DNA of 64,000 nt from Candidatus Mycoplasma haematominutum 'Birmingham 1' (lineage in GTDB: Bacteria; Bacillota_I; Bacilli_A; Mycoplasmatales; Mycoplasmoidaceae), in the NCBI RefSeq assembly GCF_000319365.1, contig NC_021007.1, forward strand, positions 1 to 64,000, written 5' to 3'. Positions within the stretch are counted from its first letter, which is position 1; each line of letters opens with the position of its first letter. The translations under genes and the position numbers were made by a program. Shown here piece after piece: positions 1-10,360 of this stretch. Under the pieces are notes generated by a model. The model saw only the letters and a list, made by a program, of their open reading frames with translations, had not been told where the DNA came from and made no database searches.

Positions 1-2
1 AA

Positions 3-854
3 AGGGAAAAAAACTTTAAATTATTTGCTCAAATTTTCATAATTGTTTCTTCTATAATAATAGCAATTTCGGTAGCTCCAAAAGTAAGAAATCTTTTTTG
101 AGAATACGTTTTAAGATTTTTTGTTTCTTTTAGAATTTTTGAATACTTTAGTTTTTTCTTTAATGAGGTATTATTTTGAAAAATGGAAAAAGCCAAAGCT
201 TTTGAAGAATTTAAAAACACATTTCAAAATTACAGAAGATATGTTTATGGTCTTTTATTTATTTTTACTTTAGAAAATTTCCGAATTATAACAAGATATT
301 TTTACACAAGAAATAGATGGGATAGATTTTCTTTATCTTATGGTCTTTATGAAAATAAAACTTTTCTGAGAATTAAGAAAGAATTACTATCAACTCTTGG
401 AAATGTTTTAAGTTTTGGAGTATCTCTAGTGGTATTTTTTGTAATAGTTGGTTTTGCCGTTTTTAAGACTTTAAGTAAAAAATTCACATTTGAAAATAAT
501 TTCATTTTTGAAGGTATGATTTTTGCATTTTTCTTTTGGATTGCATTTGTTATATTTTTTTCTCTAAACCTTTATCAAAGAATGCATAATTATTACAGAA
601 ATTATTTAAAAAATAACGTTATTGATCAGAAGAAAGATGCTTGAGTATGTTTCAAAACTATGACTTGACATTATCTTCTAAATATTTTTATGTTTGTTGC
701 AATAGCTTTAAATATCCCAATTGATTTATTTGTAGTATTTGCAATTCTTAAATTCATTCCCTGACAATTAATCTTTAATCACTTCACAAGAGATTGAGAA
801 AATAATACAGAAAAACAATATTTCAATTTAAAAGGTTTTCTTAGTTTCAGTTAA
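3..854 (+). CDS. Multi-pass membrane protein, 5' end outside window
   Basis: This frame is open from the left edge to TAA at 852-854, reading TGA as Trp, so at least 283 C-terminal residues are visible and the true start lies upstream. The product is rich in Phe, Ile and Leu. There are hydrophobic stretches near visible residues 10-25, around nt 400-470, around nt 500-560 and around nt 690-765, separated by basic, Tyr/Arg-rich loops, as in a multi-pass membrane protein. I recognise no family or catalytic motif. hrcA begins one base after its stop, so the two are probably cotranscribed. The function is unknown. An ATG at 183 is possible, but the frame is open well upstream of it. Confidence 0.7.
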
Positions 855-855
855 A

Positions 856-1941
856 ATGGTGATTCCTTCAAAATCAAATATTTCTCTTGAGATTCTCTCG
901 CAGAAAAAAAACTATGTATTGAATGAAAGACAAAAAGAAATCTTGAAGATGATTATTGAATTGTATATAAGTGAAAAAGGTGCAATTAGCAGCTTAAGTG
1001 TTAAATCAAAAAAGTTTTATAGATGATCTTCAGCAACTATCAGAAATGAAATGCTTTTCCTCGAAAATAAGGGATTACTTAAAAAGGAACATCATTCTTC
1101 AGGTAGAATACCTACAAAGGAAGGATACAGAATTTATATAGATGATTTAATGGGAAATTTAAAAAGTGTCAATTCTGAAATTAAGTCAAAATTGGTTAGA
1201 TTATTTTCAGATAGAAATGAATCAATAGATGTTACATTAGATAAAAGCGCAGAAATAATTTCTAATTTTTTAAATTTGCCTATAGTAGTTTCTGGAGTCA
1301 ATAACTTAAATAATGAAATTCTGAAAAAATTAGATTTAGTTGAAATATCAGATGATGAGTTTATAATACTGGCAGTTTCCTCATCGGGAGAAGTTTATAA
1401 AGACAAGATAGTTATAGAAGAATTTAAGGAAAGAGAAGATTTAAGTATTTGTGTAAAACTTTTAAATGAAAATCTTTTAGGATGTCCTCTCTCAGATATT
1501 TATGAAGCCATAATCAAAATGCTCCCAAAAATTAGGAGTAGTGTACATAAATATGAATTTGTTTATGAAAAGATAATTACAAAGATTTGTTCAGGAGTAG
1601 TTAATAAACAAAATTCACTTTATAGGATTTATAACAAGAATTCAATAATTTCACAACCAGAAGTAAAAAACAATCAAATAAGTCTTGAAAAAATATTCAA
1701 CGTTTTAGAGAATTACTCTACTTTTTCTCAATTGAATTCAAATTACTTCAAAACAGGCAAAACATTGATAAACTTAGAAAGTGAAGTCGAGGGTATTTCC
1801 GTAGCTACAACAGTTTTAAATTCAAAAGAAAAGGTTAGGAGTCTTTCTATTATAGGACCTTTGAGGATGAATTATCCTTTAATTAGGAGTCTTTTTGAAT
1901 TTATAAATGAGAAGCTAGTTGATCAAAAAAATATTGAATAA
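856..1941 (+). CDS. hrcA: Heat-inducible transcription repressor HrcA
   Basis: A 361-residue protein resembling HrcA, the repressor that binds CIRCE operators in front of chaperone genes. The N-terminal winged helix (about residues 20-95) contains a RNEM segment followed by RIPTKEGYRIY, typical of the HrcA DNA-binding region. The rest matches the GAF-like and C-terminal dimerisation parts in size and order. The ATG at 856 gives the full N-terminus; a later ATG at 1051 would cut into the DNA-binding domain. One internal TGA encodes Trp. I see no CIRCE operator in the window and no grpE or dnaK next to it, so its targets must lie elsewhere. Confidence 0.88.
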
Positions 1942-1960
1942 AGCTAAAACTTAAGGATTT

Positions 1961-3178
1961 ATGAGTGTAGAAGAAATGGAAAAAAGAGGTAAGGTGAAGT
2001 TGGATGATCTTCTGCAATTAAAACAGGAACATAAGGAAATTGCAGATCAAAGTAAAAAATTAAGCGAGTATCTGAATCAAAATGTTTTTAGTGTTTTCGA
2101 AAATGATAAAGCAGACTCTGAAGCTAAATTAGAACAATTATTTAAGGTTGAAGAAAGTTCATTTAATTTCTTTAAGAAATTATCAAAAAGCGGAGTACTT
2201 GATCTTAATTTTCCAGCAATTGAGATTAATAATTTGACTAAGTTTTATGGAAATAAAAACATTCCCTCTCTAGTTAATGTTTCTTTCAAAGTTTATTTTG
2301 GAGATTTTCACCTTATAGTAGGACCTTTTGGGTCAGGAAAAACCACTTTGTTTAATTGTTTATCTGCTAGAGAAGAATTTGAGGGAGAAATTTTATTTAA
2401 TTCTTTAAATTATCGGGGAGATATTGCAAAAATTTCTAAAGTTTGTGGATTTGTAAGCCATGACCACGAATTTGACCAATTTAGTTCACTTGAAGATACC
2501 GTAAATACAAGATTGCAAATTTTAGGAATTGAAGAATCTTGTATTAAGAGTTATTTGGGATTAAAGTTAAAAACTTTAGGGCTAGAAGATAAGAGAAAAA
2601 CTTTGATAATAGATTTACCTCTGTTAGATATCATTAAAGTTCAAATTTTGATTGCTTTAGCTTATGATTGTCCTATTTTAGTTTTAGATCAGCCTTTCTT
2701 AGGACTTCAATATACTGAAAAAATAGAACTATTAGACATTCTTGTTAAGTTGAAAACCCAAGATAGGGCAGTAATTGTTTTTTCTAATGAGTTGGCAGAG
2801 TTACCAGCTTACTCCAATTCTTGTACTTTACTTTCCGAGGGTAAAGTTTATTACTCAGGAGATATAGATAACCTTTTACTGGAAAGTAAAAATAAGTTTG
2901 CGATTTCCACTTCAGATAATGAAGAGTGTTTAAAGATATTGGAAAAATATAGTGAAAAATATTCGATAAATGTACTAAAAAATTTAGTATTTTGCACATT
3001 TGATGGTAGATTAAATTTTTTATTATTTCAACGGGAATGTGCAGAGAAAAACATAATTCTATTGGAAATTAGAAAAATTAGCTTGGAATTAGAAGATATT
3101 TATTCTACTATTTCTAAAGTAGGAAGTAAAGAAGCAAAAATAGATATTAATAGAAAGAGATACTTTTCTACTAGCTAA
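1961..3178 (+). CDS. ABC-type ATPase with N-terminal extension and degenerate signature motif
   Basis: A 405-residue protein. Residues 1-85 are charged and helical and match nothing I recognise. From about residue 86 an ABC domain follows: Walker A GPFGSGKTT (about residues 125-133) and Walker B ILVLDQP (about residues 240-246). The LSGGQ signature is replaced by a sequence around LPLLDIIKV. That departure argues against an ordinary half-transporter, or implies that a partner supplies the signature. No permease is adjacent. The stop at 3176-3178 directly abuts the stop of the convergent tsaC gene. The substrate is unknown. Confidence 0.75.
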   Translation: MSVEEMEKRGKVKLDDLLQLKQEHKEIADQSKKLSEYLNQNVFSVFENDKADSEAKLEQLFKVEESSFNFFKKLSKSGVLDLNFPAIEINNLTKFYGNKNIPSLVNVSFKVYFGDFHLIVGPFGSGKTTLFNCLSAREEFEGEILFNSLNYRGDIAKISKVCGFVSHDHEFDQFSSLEDTVNTRLQILGIEESCIKSYLGLKLKTLGLEDKRKTLIIDLPLLDIIKVQILIALAYDCPILVLDQPFLGLQYTEKIELLDILVKLKTQDRAVIVFSNELAELPAYSNSCTLLSEGKVYYSGDIDNLLLESKNKFAISTSDNEECLKILEKYSEKYSINVLKNLVFCTFDGRLNFLLFQRECAEKNIILLEIRKISLELEDIYSTISKVGSKEAKIDINRKRYFSTS

Positions 3179-3701
3179 TTAGCTAAAAATTCTTCAGTGG
3201 GGGATTTCCCCCTCCCTGAGTATTCTTTTATTGTCGTAGTCATAAACAGTAGAAGGAATTCCTGAAGACTTGCATGCAGATCGCACCATTAAAAATTTTC
3301 CCAAATGATCTATAAATGTTAGGCATGCCTCTCCAATGTTTCCTATTGGTTTTTGATTGGAAATATTTGCACTTGAAGAATAAACAGGACCTATTTTTTT
3401 AACTACTCCTAAAATTAATTCATTTTTAGGCATGCGATACGAGATTCCTTTATAAATTACAGTTAAGGGTCCTGGTCAAAATTTTTTAAGCAGGAGTTTT
3501 AATTCAGCTGGTACAGGTCCTGGAATTTGTTCAATACCAGAAACAAATTTGATGAGTTTTTTTTTCTGATCTTTGCTTCATCTGATAAATTAACTTCGGA
3601 TTGAGCGATATTATTCCAATAGTTGTATCTGTTTCAAGTATTACAGCTTTTCCGTTGGCAAGAGCTTGACAAACAGAATAAGGATTACTTATTTGTGCCA
3701 A
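3179..3701 (-). CDS. tsaC: TsaC/Sua5-YrdC family t6A synthesis protein, frameshifted
   Basis: On the minus strand the C-terminal part contains FWPGPLTVIY and SSANISNQKP, the core motifs of the YrdC/TsaC family, which makes threonylcarbamoyl-AMP for t6A in tRNA. The N-terminal part (LETDTTIG, IYQMKQRSEKK) is also clear but lies in another frame. The two join at a run of nine T at 3557-3565 (A on the coding strand); eight would restore one frame. The frame runs through TGA (Trp) at 3194-3196 to TAA at 3179-3181. The start is uncertain because there is no ATG; TTG at 3701 is proposed. tsaB and tsaD are also in this window. It may be an assembly error, slippage or real decay. Confidence 0.75.
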
Positions 3702-3994
3702 AAGTTCGGCTATTTTTATTTGTATTTTTCTTATTGTCTTGTTTTTACAAATGAATTTAATAAGTCAAGTTAGAAAATTTCTAAAAAAATTGAACTGAAA
3801 ACATCGAAAATAGTAAGGTTTGTTTGTAAGTGTCAAAATATGCTAAACTTTGCAAAAAACGATAGTTAAGGGGTCTAACACTGAGAATATTAAACGAAAA
3901 TTAGACTATTTTTTCAGTTTTTAGAATATTTAAAAATATATTAAGAATTTAAACCCAATTTAATTAAAAAGAGTAGAAAAAATTTAAGAAAATA
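3702..3994. other. Intergenic region between tsaC and the tRNA-Gly terminator
   Basis: About 290 very AT-rich bases without a convincing reading frame on either strand. It probably holds the promoter and leader of minus-strand tsaC. I looked for signal recognition particle RNA, RNase P RNA and tmRNA signatures and recognised none. Confidence 0.5.
3807..3836 (-). promoter_or_regulatory. Candidate promoter for tsaC
   Basis: On the minus strand a perfect TTGACA (complement of 3831-3836) is followed, 18 bases on, by TATTTT (complement of 3807-3812). The arrangement fits a vegetative promoter reading toward tsaC with a leader of about 100 bases. It is inferred from sequence alone. Confidence 0.4.
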
Positions 3995-4023
3995 AAGAAT
4001 ACTGCCAAGAAGGCAGTATTCTT
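3995..4023 (-). terminator. Hairpin terminator downstream of tRNA-Gly
   Basis: A perfect 12-bp inverted repeat (AAGAATACTGCC and its complement) with a five-base loop. On the minus strand it is followed by a T-rich tail, placing it as the terminator of the minus-strand tRNA-Gly transcript. Confidence 0.7.
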
Positions 4024-4033
4024 ATAAACTTTT

Positions 4034-4058
4034 CTAGTTTCTAAAAACTAGATTTTTT
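4034..4058. terminator. Second hairpin next to tRNA-Gly
   Basis: Arms CTAGTTT (4034-4040) and AAACTAG (4045-4051) are followed on the plus strand by a run of seven T. It has the form of a plus-strand terminator, but no plus-strand gene lies directly upstream, so it may instead be part of a tandem terminator for the tRNA. Confidence 0.4.
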
Positions 4059-4071
4059 TAAAAGTTAATTT

Positions 4072-4145
4072 TGGAGCAGAATATGAGAATCAAACTCACG
4101 ACTCAACCTTGGCAAGGTTGTATTTTATCACTAAACTAATTCTGC
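4072..4145 (-). tRNA. tRNA-Gly (GCC)
   Basis: On the minus strand a cloverleaf folds with acceptor arms GCAGAAT and ATTCTGC. The anticodon stem CAACC/GGTTG carries a loop with anticodon GCC, and a T-arm and encoded CCA are present. It is 74 nt including CCA and faces away from secE. Confidence 0.95.
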
Positions 4146-4210
4146 AGATTTAATCCTTCGAGGATCCAGAAAAGATCCTAAAATTAGTCCTTTTATAAAT
4201 ATAAACAAAA

Positions 4211-4471
4211 ATGGAACAAGAGGAAAATCGATCTATTGAGCTTTCGGAAAAAGTCAATAAAGATGAATATTCTTGATTTAAGATGCATTACAGATATTTC
4301 AAACATAAATCTCTTATATTTATCGAAGAATTTATTAAAAATTTCCATAGAATACGTTGATGTGATCGAAAAAGAGTAGTAAGAGAAACAAGTTTTGTAA
4401 TAGTAATTTCTCTAATACTGGTAGTATTCTTCTATTTTGTTTTCTTATTAATGGGGGTTCTTACTTCTTAA
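4211..4471 (+). CDS. secE: Protein translocase subunit SecE
   Basis: An 86-residue protein with a charged N-terminus, the amphipathic stretch RIRWCDRKRVVRET (about residues 47-60) and one C-terminal membrane span (about residues 61-82). This is the minimal single-span SecE layout, and SecE stabilises the SecY channel. It contains two UGA Trp codons and is too short to be obvious under the standard code. nusG follows after 68 bases, the usual bacterial secE-nusG order, which supports the call. No clear Shine-Dalgarno sequence precedes the ATG. Confidence 0.88.
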
Positions 4472-4539
4472 AAACGTTTAAATAAATACTTAATTTAAAT
4501 TACAATAAAGTAAGAATTGTTGTTTTAAATACTTAAATT

Positions 4540-5457
4540 ATGTCAATCTTAAATACTTTAAGAAAAGGTAAAAAACAGTGGTTAGAAAATGATGATTTTG
4601 ACAGAGATATGTTAGATCGAGTTGCAGCAGACTCTCCAGAATCTCAGTTTAAGTGGTTCTCTGCAAGAGTTTATATTTCTAATGAATTGAGAGTTATTGA
4701 TAGTTTATGGGATAAGGTTCGACAGTGTAAGCTAGAGGATTCTATTAAGGAAATTATTTCTATAAGAGAAACTGTGATTGAGGAGAGTCACGAAATCTTT
4801 TCAGAGTCTTCAGAATTACCTAAAAAAGAATTTAGAAATAGTAAAAATGGAGTATGAGTTCAGCTTAAAAATGGAAATTTTAAAAAAATTAATTTAAAAG
4901 TTAAAAGGCCTTTTCCATGTTTTATATTTTTTAGAATGGTGGAAGACTATGAGATTTTTTCTCTAATACATAGTTGAGCATTAGGAATAGGTTTTCTAGG
5001 TTTTCCAAAGCCAAATTTGATTTCTGATCAAGAAATATCAAATATGAGAAATACGGTAAAAACAGAAGTGCCTGATATTAACAAATATATCAAGGTAAAG
5101 GATTATCAAATAATTAGTGGACCTGTTTCTAAGTTTGTTACTCCCAAGAGCCAAGATTTTAGTACCGAAATTGAGGAGGAGGGAGATAAGTTGTTGGAAG
5201 GAAAAGACCTTCAATATAGTAAAGATGGTCTTGCTAGAGATCCAATTATTGATACAGGAATTGTCGAAGAGTCTGAGCGCAGGTCAGTTTCTCTACAAAC
5301 ATTAAAGGTCAATGATTTTGTTTATCTTGTAGAAATGGGTACAAGGGGAGTTGTAAGAGAAATAGATGCTAAAAATCAAATAGTTACTGTTCATATAAAT
5401 TTGTTCGGAAGAAATCAAATAGTTAAGTGCGATTTAAATCAGCTAAAAGAGTTTTAA
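4540..5457 (+). CDS. nusG: Transcription termination/antitermination protein NusG
   Basis: A 305-residue protein, longer than the usual 180-200. An N-terminal NGN-type region with KWFSARVYIS (about residues 38-47) is followed by a long charged insert. The C-terminal KOW domain (about residues 255-305) includes the VNDFVYLVEMGTRGVVREI segment. NusG binds RNA polymerase and couples it to ribosomes or Rho. UGA Trp codons lie at 4855 and in the middle of the gene. Its position right after secE supports the call. The extra length sits between the NGN and KOW parts; enlarged NusG proteins also occur in other mycoplasmas. Confidence 0.85.
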
Positions 5458-5482
5458 AATCTAATGAGGTAGTATTTTACAG

Positions 5483-6028
5483 ATGAGTTCAGTTTTTAAT
5501 AAATTTAAAAGTTTTTTGGGGGTGGACAAAGAAGCTCCAGAAGTTTTTGAGTCAATCAAAATTTATGCCCCCTTTAGTGGAGTTGTAGTAGATCAGAAAA
5601 AGATACCAGATGAAGGTTTTTCTGAAGGTTATATGGGAGTTGGAATTGGATTGAAGCCCCTTGAAGATGGATTGGTAATTGTACCCCTGTCAGGAACTTT
5701 GGAGGTTTTGTTTAAAACCCAACACGCTTATGTTATAAGAGAGGATAAAACTCAAGTTGCGGTAATGTTGCACTTAGGAATAAATACAGTAAATATACCC
5801 TTGGAGAAAAAAGCTTTTGAAACAACTTTAACTCAAGGTCAAAAAGTGCAAGAAAAAGAAACACTTTGCAATATGAATTTAGAGATAATTAGAAAAGAAG
5901 CTACAAGTGATGTATCTGCCCTTTTAGTTCAAAATGAAAATATGGAAAATAAAAGTGTTGAAATTCATAAAAAAGATGGTGAAAAAGTGGAAAGAGGAGA
6001 TTTAATTATGAGTGTTATAAAAACATAG
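5483..6028 (+). CDS. crr: PTS glucose-type EIIA protein
   Basis: A 181-residue EIIA(Glc)-like protein. The phosphate-accepting region is clear: His81 in TQHAYVIRE and the active His97 in VMLHLGINTV, the two-histidine arrangement of this family. IYAPFSGVVV near residue 28 is the usual N-terminal EIIA strand. It passes phosphate from HPr to a sugar-specific EIIB. It stands alone here rather than fused to EIICB; a separate EIIB-like gene lies at 34105. The upstream gene is nusG (26-base gap) and proS follows. Confidence 0.9.
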   Translation: MSSVFNKFKSFLGVDKEAPEVFESIKIYAPFSGVVVDQKKIPDEGFSEGYMGVGIGLKPLEDGLVIVPLSGTLEVLFKTQHAYVIREDKTQVAVMLHLGINTVNIPLEKKAFETTLTQGQKVQEKETLCNMNLEIIRKEATSDVSALLVQNENMENKSVEIHKKDGEKVERGDLIMSVIKT

Positions 6029-6047
6029 GAGTATTGCTTTTAATGAT

Positions 6048-7448
6048 TTGAAGAGAGATTTCGCAAATTATGAGACTCTTCTACTAGAAGGAAGGCTAGT
6101 TAGTCCTGGACTAGTGTCCGGGACTTTTTTTCTACACCCGAGGGGGTGTTATATATGGGAGTCGATTCAATCTTTCTTAAATAAAGAATTCCAAAAATTA
6201 GGAGTTCAAAATGTATTATTTCCTAGTCTAATTCCATGATCTAAATTCTTAGAAGAGCAAAAATTACACAATTCTCTTAATCTTGATGAAATTATTAGAT
6301 TACATTCTGAAAAGGAAAATGTATCTAGCGCTCAAGCTTTAAGGCCTACTAGCGAAATATTATTCTCTCACTATTTCAGTGAGAGAATAAGGGAAAAAAG
6401 TGAGAAACTTCCAATTTTATTAAATCAATGATCTTCTGTTTATAGAGAAGAGAAGAACACTAAGTTACTTTTTAGAAGTAAAGAATTTTATTGACAAGAA
6501 TTACATTCTATTCACGAGGATCATCAAGAAGCTAGAGAATATCTTTTAAAAATTCATTCAATTTATGAAAAATTAATTAAAGAAATACTTTGTATTTATC
6601 CCATTATAGGAGAAAAAACCCATTTAGAGAGATTTCCTGGAGCTCAGGAAACTTTAAGTCATGAATGTATTCTCCCTGATGGACAGGTACTTCAAATGAC
6701 TACTTCTCACCTATTAGGAAGTTTTTTTATTCAATTGATGAGTATTAAAAATTTGTCGGATAAGGGAATTGAAAAACCTTTAATTCAATTATCAGCCGGC
6801 TGTTCTACAAGATTGATTGGAGCAGTGGTGGAAATGCATAAAGATGAATTGGGACTTATTTTACCTTGAGATTTATCTAGAGAGCAAATAGCTATTCTTT
6901 TTCTGAATGAATGCTCCTTGGAAGATATAGAGGAAGTGTCCAATTATCTGAAAAAAAAACTAGATAGTTATAGATTGTATTGGGATAAATCAACCGCTTC
7001 TTTTGGGAAAAAAATAAATAAAGCTGAAAAACTAGGAATCCCCCTTATATTTGTAATAGGTACAGAAGAATTAAAAAACAAACATATTGTGATTAAGTCG
7101 AGATTGTCTAAAGAGAAACAAAAAGTGTTATTAGAAGATATAGATTTAGAAGTTATAAAGCAAAAAGAACTTTATAAGAAAGAATTGTTACAAAGAAGTA
7201 AAAATTTTTCTGATAATTTAATTGAAAAATCTAATAATTGAGATGACTTAGTTAACTTAATTGCTTCAGGTAAAGTGGTAATTGCCCCTTGAAAGGATTC
7301 TAGGGAAAATGAGTTAAATTTCAGGGAAAAAAAATATAACTTTTCAATACGTTGTATACGAGAGAAATCAAAAGATTCTATAAATGTGAATTGCATATTC
7401 AGTAAGCAACCCGCCAATTGTTTGGCTTATTTTGGTAGAAGTTACTAG
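6048..7448 (+). CDS. proS: Prolyl-tRNA synthetase, archaeal/eukaryotic type
   Basis: A 466-residue class II synthetase. Motif 1 lies around LGVQNVLFPSLIPW (about residue 55), followed by RPTSEIL, and motif 2 includes VYREE and RSKEFYWQE. A C-terminal anticodon-binding region follows, ending in the Tyr terminus usual for the archaeal-type ProRS found in mycoplasmas. The TTG start at 6048 is chosen because it gives the conserved DFANYE beginning; an ATG at 6043 is out of frame. Several UGA Trp codons are present. A hairpin followed by seven T lies inside codons 19-28. Confidence 0.92.
6102..6131 (+). terminator. Terminator-like hairpin inside the proS start
   Basis: An imperfect inverted repeat, AGTCC.GGAC with GTCC.GGACT around a TAGT loop, is followed directly by seven T. 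It has all the parts of an intrinsic terminator but lies about 55 bases inside the proS reading frame. It may end crr transcription or attenuate proS. Confidence 0.5.
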
Positions 7449-7460
7449 GGGTTTAGAGAG

Positions 7461-8759
7461 ATGTTAATAAGACTAGATTTAAGATTTATTCCTTCAATAG
7501 GGTCGGATGTTATGAAAAAGAAATATTTTCCTAAATTGAAAGAGATTCATGAGCAAATGCAATATGGAAGTGCTAAAGGAATAGAAATGACGGGATGGAT
7601 GCCCTGAGTTTTCAGAGATCATTCAGAAATTTTTCAAAAATCAGAAAAAATTCGGGAGGATTGAATTAGAAATAAAGTTCAAACAGTGGTAATTATAGGA
7701 ACAGGAGGATCTTATTTAGGAAGTAAGGCATGTTTGGAATTTGTTGAAGGTAGATTTCCCAAATCCCCCATGGAATTTATATTTTTACCTTATGTAGCAG
7801 ATAGATGTGTTGAGTCGACAATTGAGCATCTTAAGAATCAAAAATTTGCAATAGTTGTTATTTCTAAGTCTGGAGGAACTTTAGAAAGTGCGGTTACATT
7901 TAGAATACTTAGAAATTTGTTATTTGAAAAAGAAGGTGAGGAACACTCCCAATATGTTATTTCAATAACTACGAAAGGGGAAGGATTGCTTTACAAATTA
8001 TCAGTAGAGCACCAGTATCATATATTTGAAATAGAAAAAAATATTGGAGGACGATATTCTACTTTGACTCCAGTAGGATTAGTACCAGCAATATTAAGAG
8101 GAATTTCTGGAGAAGAGTTGATTAGAGGTGCTAGAGATTGTCACGAAGACTATTATCATTTGGATTATGACAAAAATTTGCCTTTTCAATACGCCGCTTA
8201 TAGACATTTCTTTTTTAATGATTTGAATTTAAATGTTGAATGTTTAATTTCATATGATCCTCATTTAAATGGAATACTGCATAAAATGAAGCAATTATTT
8301 TCCGAATCGGAAGGAAAGTCAGATAAGGGATTAATTCCAGTAATCCTAGATTTTACTCCCGATTTACATTCAATAGGTCAATTACTTCAAGAAGGTAAAA
8401 GGGTATTTTTTGAAACTATTTTGTGGGTTAATGATGATCCTAGGGTGAAAATTATGGATAGCAAATTTGGCAATGACGACGGAATTGATTGATTGAGAAA
8501 TGCTTCACTTAGTGAGATAAATTATGCAGCATTTATGGGAACAGTAAAAGCACACAATGAGTTGAGAGGAGTAAATGTAATTATTTTGTATCTACCTAAT
8601 TGAACTGCCTATACTTTTGGTTATCTTTATTTCTTTCTTTGCCTAACTGCAATGTTTTCAGCTTATTTATTAGAGCAAAATCCATTTGATCAACCAGGAG
8701 TTGAAGCATATAAGTCTAGAATGATTTCTATGCTCAAAAGTAGGGGAGACTCGAAATAA
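7461..8759 (+). CDS. pgi: Glucose-6-phosphate isomerase
   Basis: A 432-residue Pgi of the short Firmicute/Mollicute type, converting glucose-6-phosphate to fructose-6-phosphate. Visible family features are GTGGSYLGSKA (about residues 78-88, sugar-phosphate binding), the SKSGGT phosphate loop (about residues 135-140) and GGRYSTLTPVGL (about residues 196-207). UGA Trp codons occur in frame. The start is ATG at 7461, 12 bases after the proS stop. The stop codon TAA is in the same frame as the following cls gene. Confidence 0.93.
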
Positions 8760-8762
8760 GTA

Positions 8763-10352
8763 ATTCGAGAATTAGATAGTGCCAATTCTCTCAGGCGTTT
8801 TCGAAGATTAGGATCTCTTCTAGCTCTCTGTTTTTTTAGTCTTTTAATAGCTGGGATCCCCCTTGAGGGGGGATCCCGAACAGGATTGCTATCTACAGCA
8901 TTTGTTGGTAATTATCTATTAACCATTTATGTTGTATTGAGACTGTATAGTAACTTCAAGAGAAGTCACGCATTAATTAATTTTTATTGTTGCGCCTTTT
9001 TAGTTTTGCCTTTTATATTTCCAATACTATATTTTGGAATATTTATGGACAAAATCAGCAATGAGTTACAGAAAAAATACAGGGAAATCGTAAAAAAATT
9101 TAAAAATTATGAAGATCAAATTTTTCATGAAACTTTTAACAGTAAAAAAAATGAAATAACTCTTCAAAGTGACGATGTCAGCGGAGTCATTCAATATAAC
9201 AAAAATTATTTAAATAGACCTCTAAGTATTAATAATTCTTTAAAAATAATTGAAAAGCCTAAAGACCACCTTAATTGCATTGCCAATTTAATTAAACGTG
9301 CTAAAAAATTTATACATATTGAGTACTATATTTTCTCTGAAGGATATGTATTTAATTATTTAGTTAAACTTTTAGCCAAAAAAATTCAGGAAGGGGTGGA
9401 AGTGAGAATAATTATTGACGGTTGAGGCAATTTTTTAAAAATATCCTCGCATATGAAAACAAGATTAAATACTTTAGGAATTAACTATAAAATCTTTAAT
9501 CCTTTATTGACAAGGAAGGGAGAGTTATGGTGAAATTTTAGAAATCACAACAAGATAATTATTGTTGATAGTGAATTTGCGTTTTTTGGCAGCTGCAATA
9601 TTTCTGATGAATATTTCAATATTACAGATAAATTTTTCCCCACAGTTGAAATGTCTATGTTTCTAGAGGGAGAGATCGTTAGTTCATTTAATTTGTTATT
9701 TTCCTTCATGTGAAACATGATAAGAGATAGAGACAAAAGGACTACAGATCCCCTTTTGCATTTAGGTTACTATTTTCCAAAGGAAACCAAAAAAAACGGA
9801 AACTTACCCATTCAATTAGTCCATTCTTCACCCCTCCTGGAAGGACAACCCATTAAAAGTAATTTAGTTCAATTAATTTACTCTTCCAAAAAAATAATAA
9901 GAATATCTACACCTTACTTCTATCCTCCTCAAGATGTTTTAAATGCTTTAAAAACTGTCAGTCAATCAGGAGTGAAGGTACAAATAATTTTGCCTAAAGA
10001 GGCAGATTTAAAAGATAAAGTATTAAGAGTTCATAGAAAAGTATTAACTAATTTTTTGACAGAAAATATAGAGATATATGAATTTTTTGGTTTTAATCAT
10101 GAAAAATTAACAATTTTTGATGATGATATTGTCTATTTTGGAACATATAATTGGGATTACAGATCTTTTTATCTCAACTTTGAAAGTGCTCTATTAATTA
10201 AAAGTAAACAAGTAGGTTTAAAAAGTATTGAAATATTTTTATCTAGATTGGAGCAAAGTCATAGATTGGATCCCTCAGAATTTTCTTATTCTAATAAGAT
10301 CATTCCTAATATTTTTATAGGAATTTCTAGATGGTGTAGAATACTTTCTTAA
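8763..10352 (+). CDS. cls: Cardiolipin synthase (phospholipase D superfamily)
   Basis: A membrane enzyme joining phosphatidylglycerol molecules into cardiolipin. Two PLD catalytic motifs are visible: HNKIIIVD with FFGSCN downstream, and HEKLTIFD with GTYNWD. Up to three N-terminal membrane spans precede the catalytic part. The start is uncertain. The frame is open back to the pgi stop; ATT at 8763 gives 529 residues, including a basic segment and a first hydrophobic stretch. TTG at 8886 gives 488 residues and two spans. The first is preferred because three-span N-termini are common in this family, but either could be right. A GC-rich hairpin lies at 8853-8877. Confidence 0.85.
8853..8877. repeat. 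GC-rich perfect hairpin in the cls 5' region
   Basis: Arms GGGATCCCCC and GGGGGGATCCC around a TTGA loop form a very stable stem in otherwise AT-rich DNA. There is no T tail, so it is not a typical terminator. It lies before the alternative TTG start of cls and may control translation. Confidence 0.6.
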
Positions 10353-10360
10353 TTTATACA

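Noticed and set aside
700-860. CIRCE operator in front of hrcA
   Set aside because: No TTAGCACTC/GAGTGCTAA pair is present. A partial match within potC near 49420 is coding and single-sided.
3702-3994. Structural RNA (SRP RNA, RNase P RNA, tmRNA) in the spacer
   Set aside because: No conserved core sequence of any of these was recognisable; a promoter and leader explain it better.
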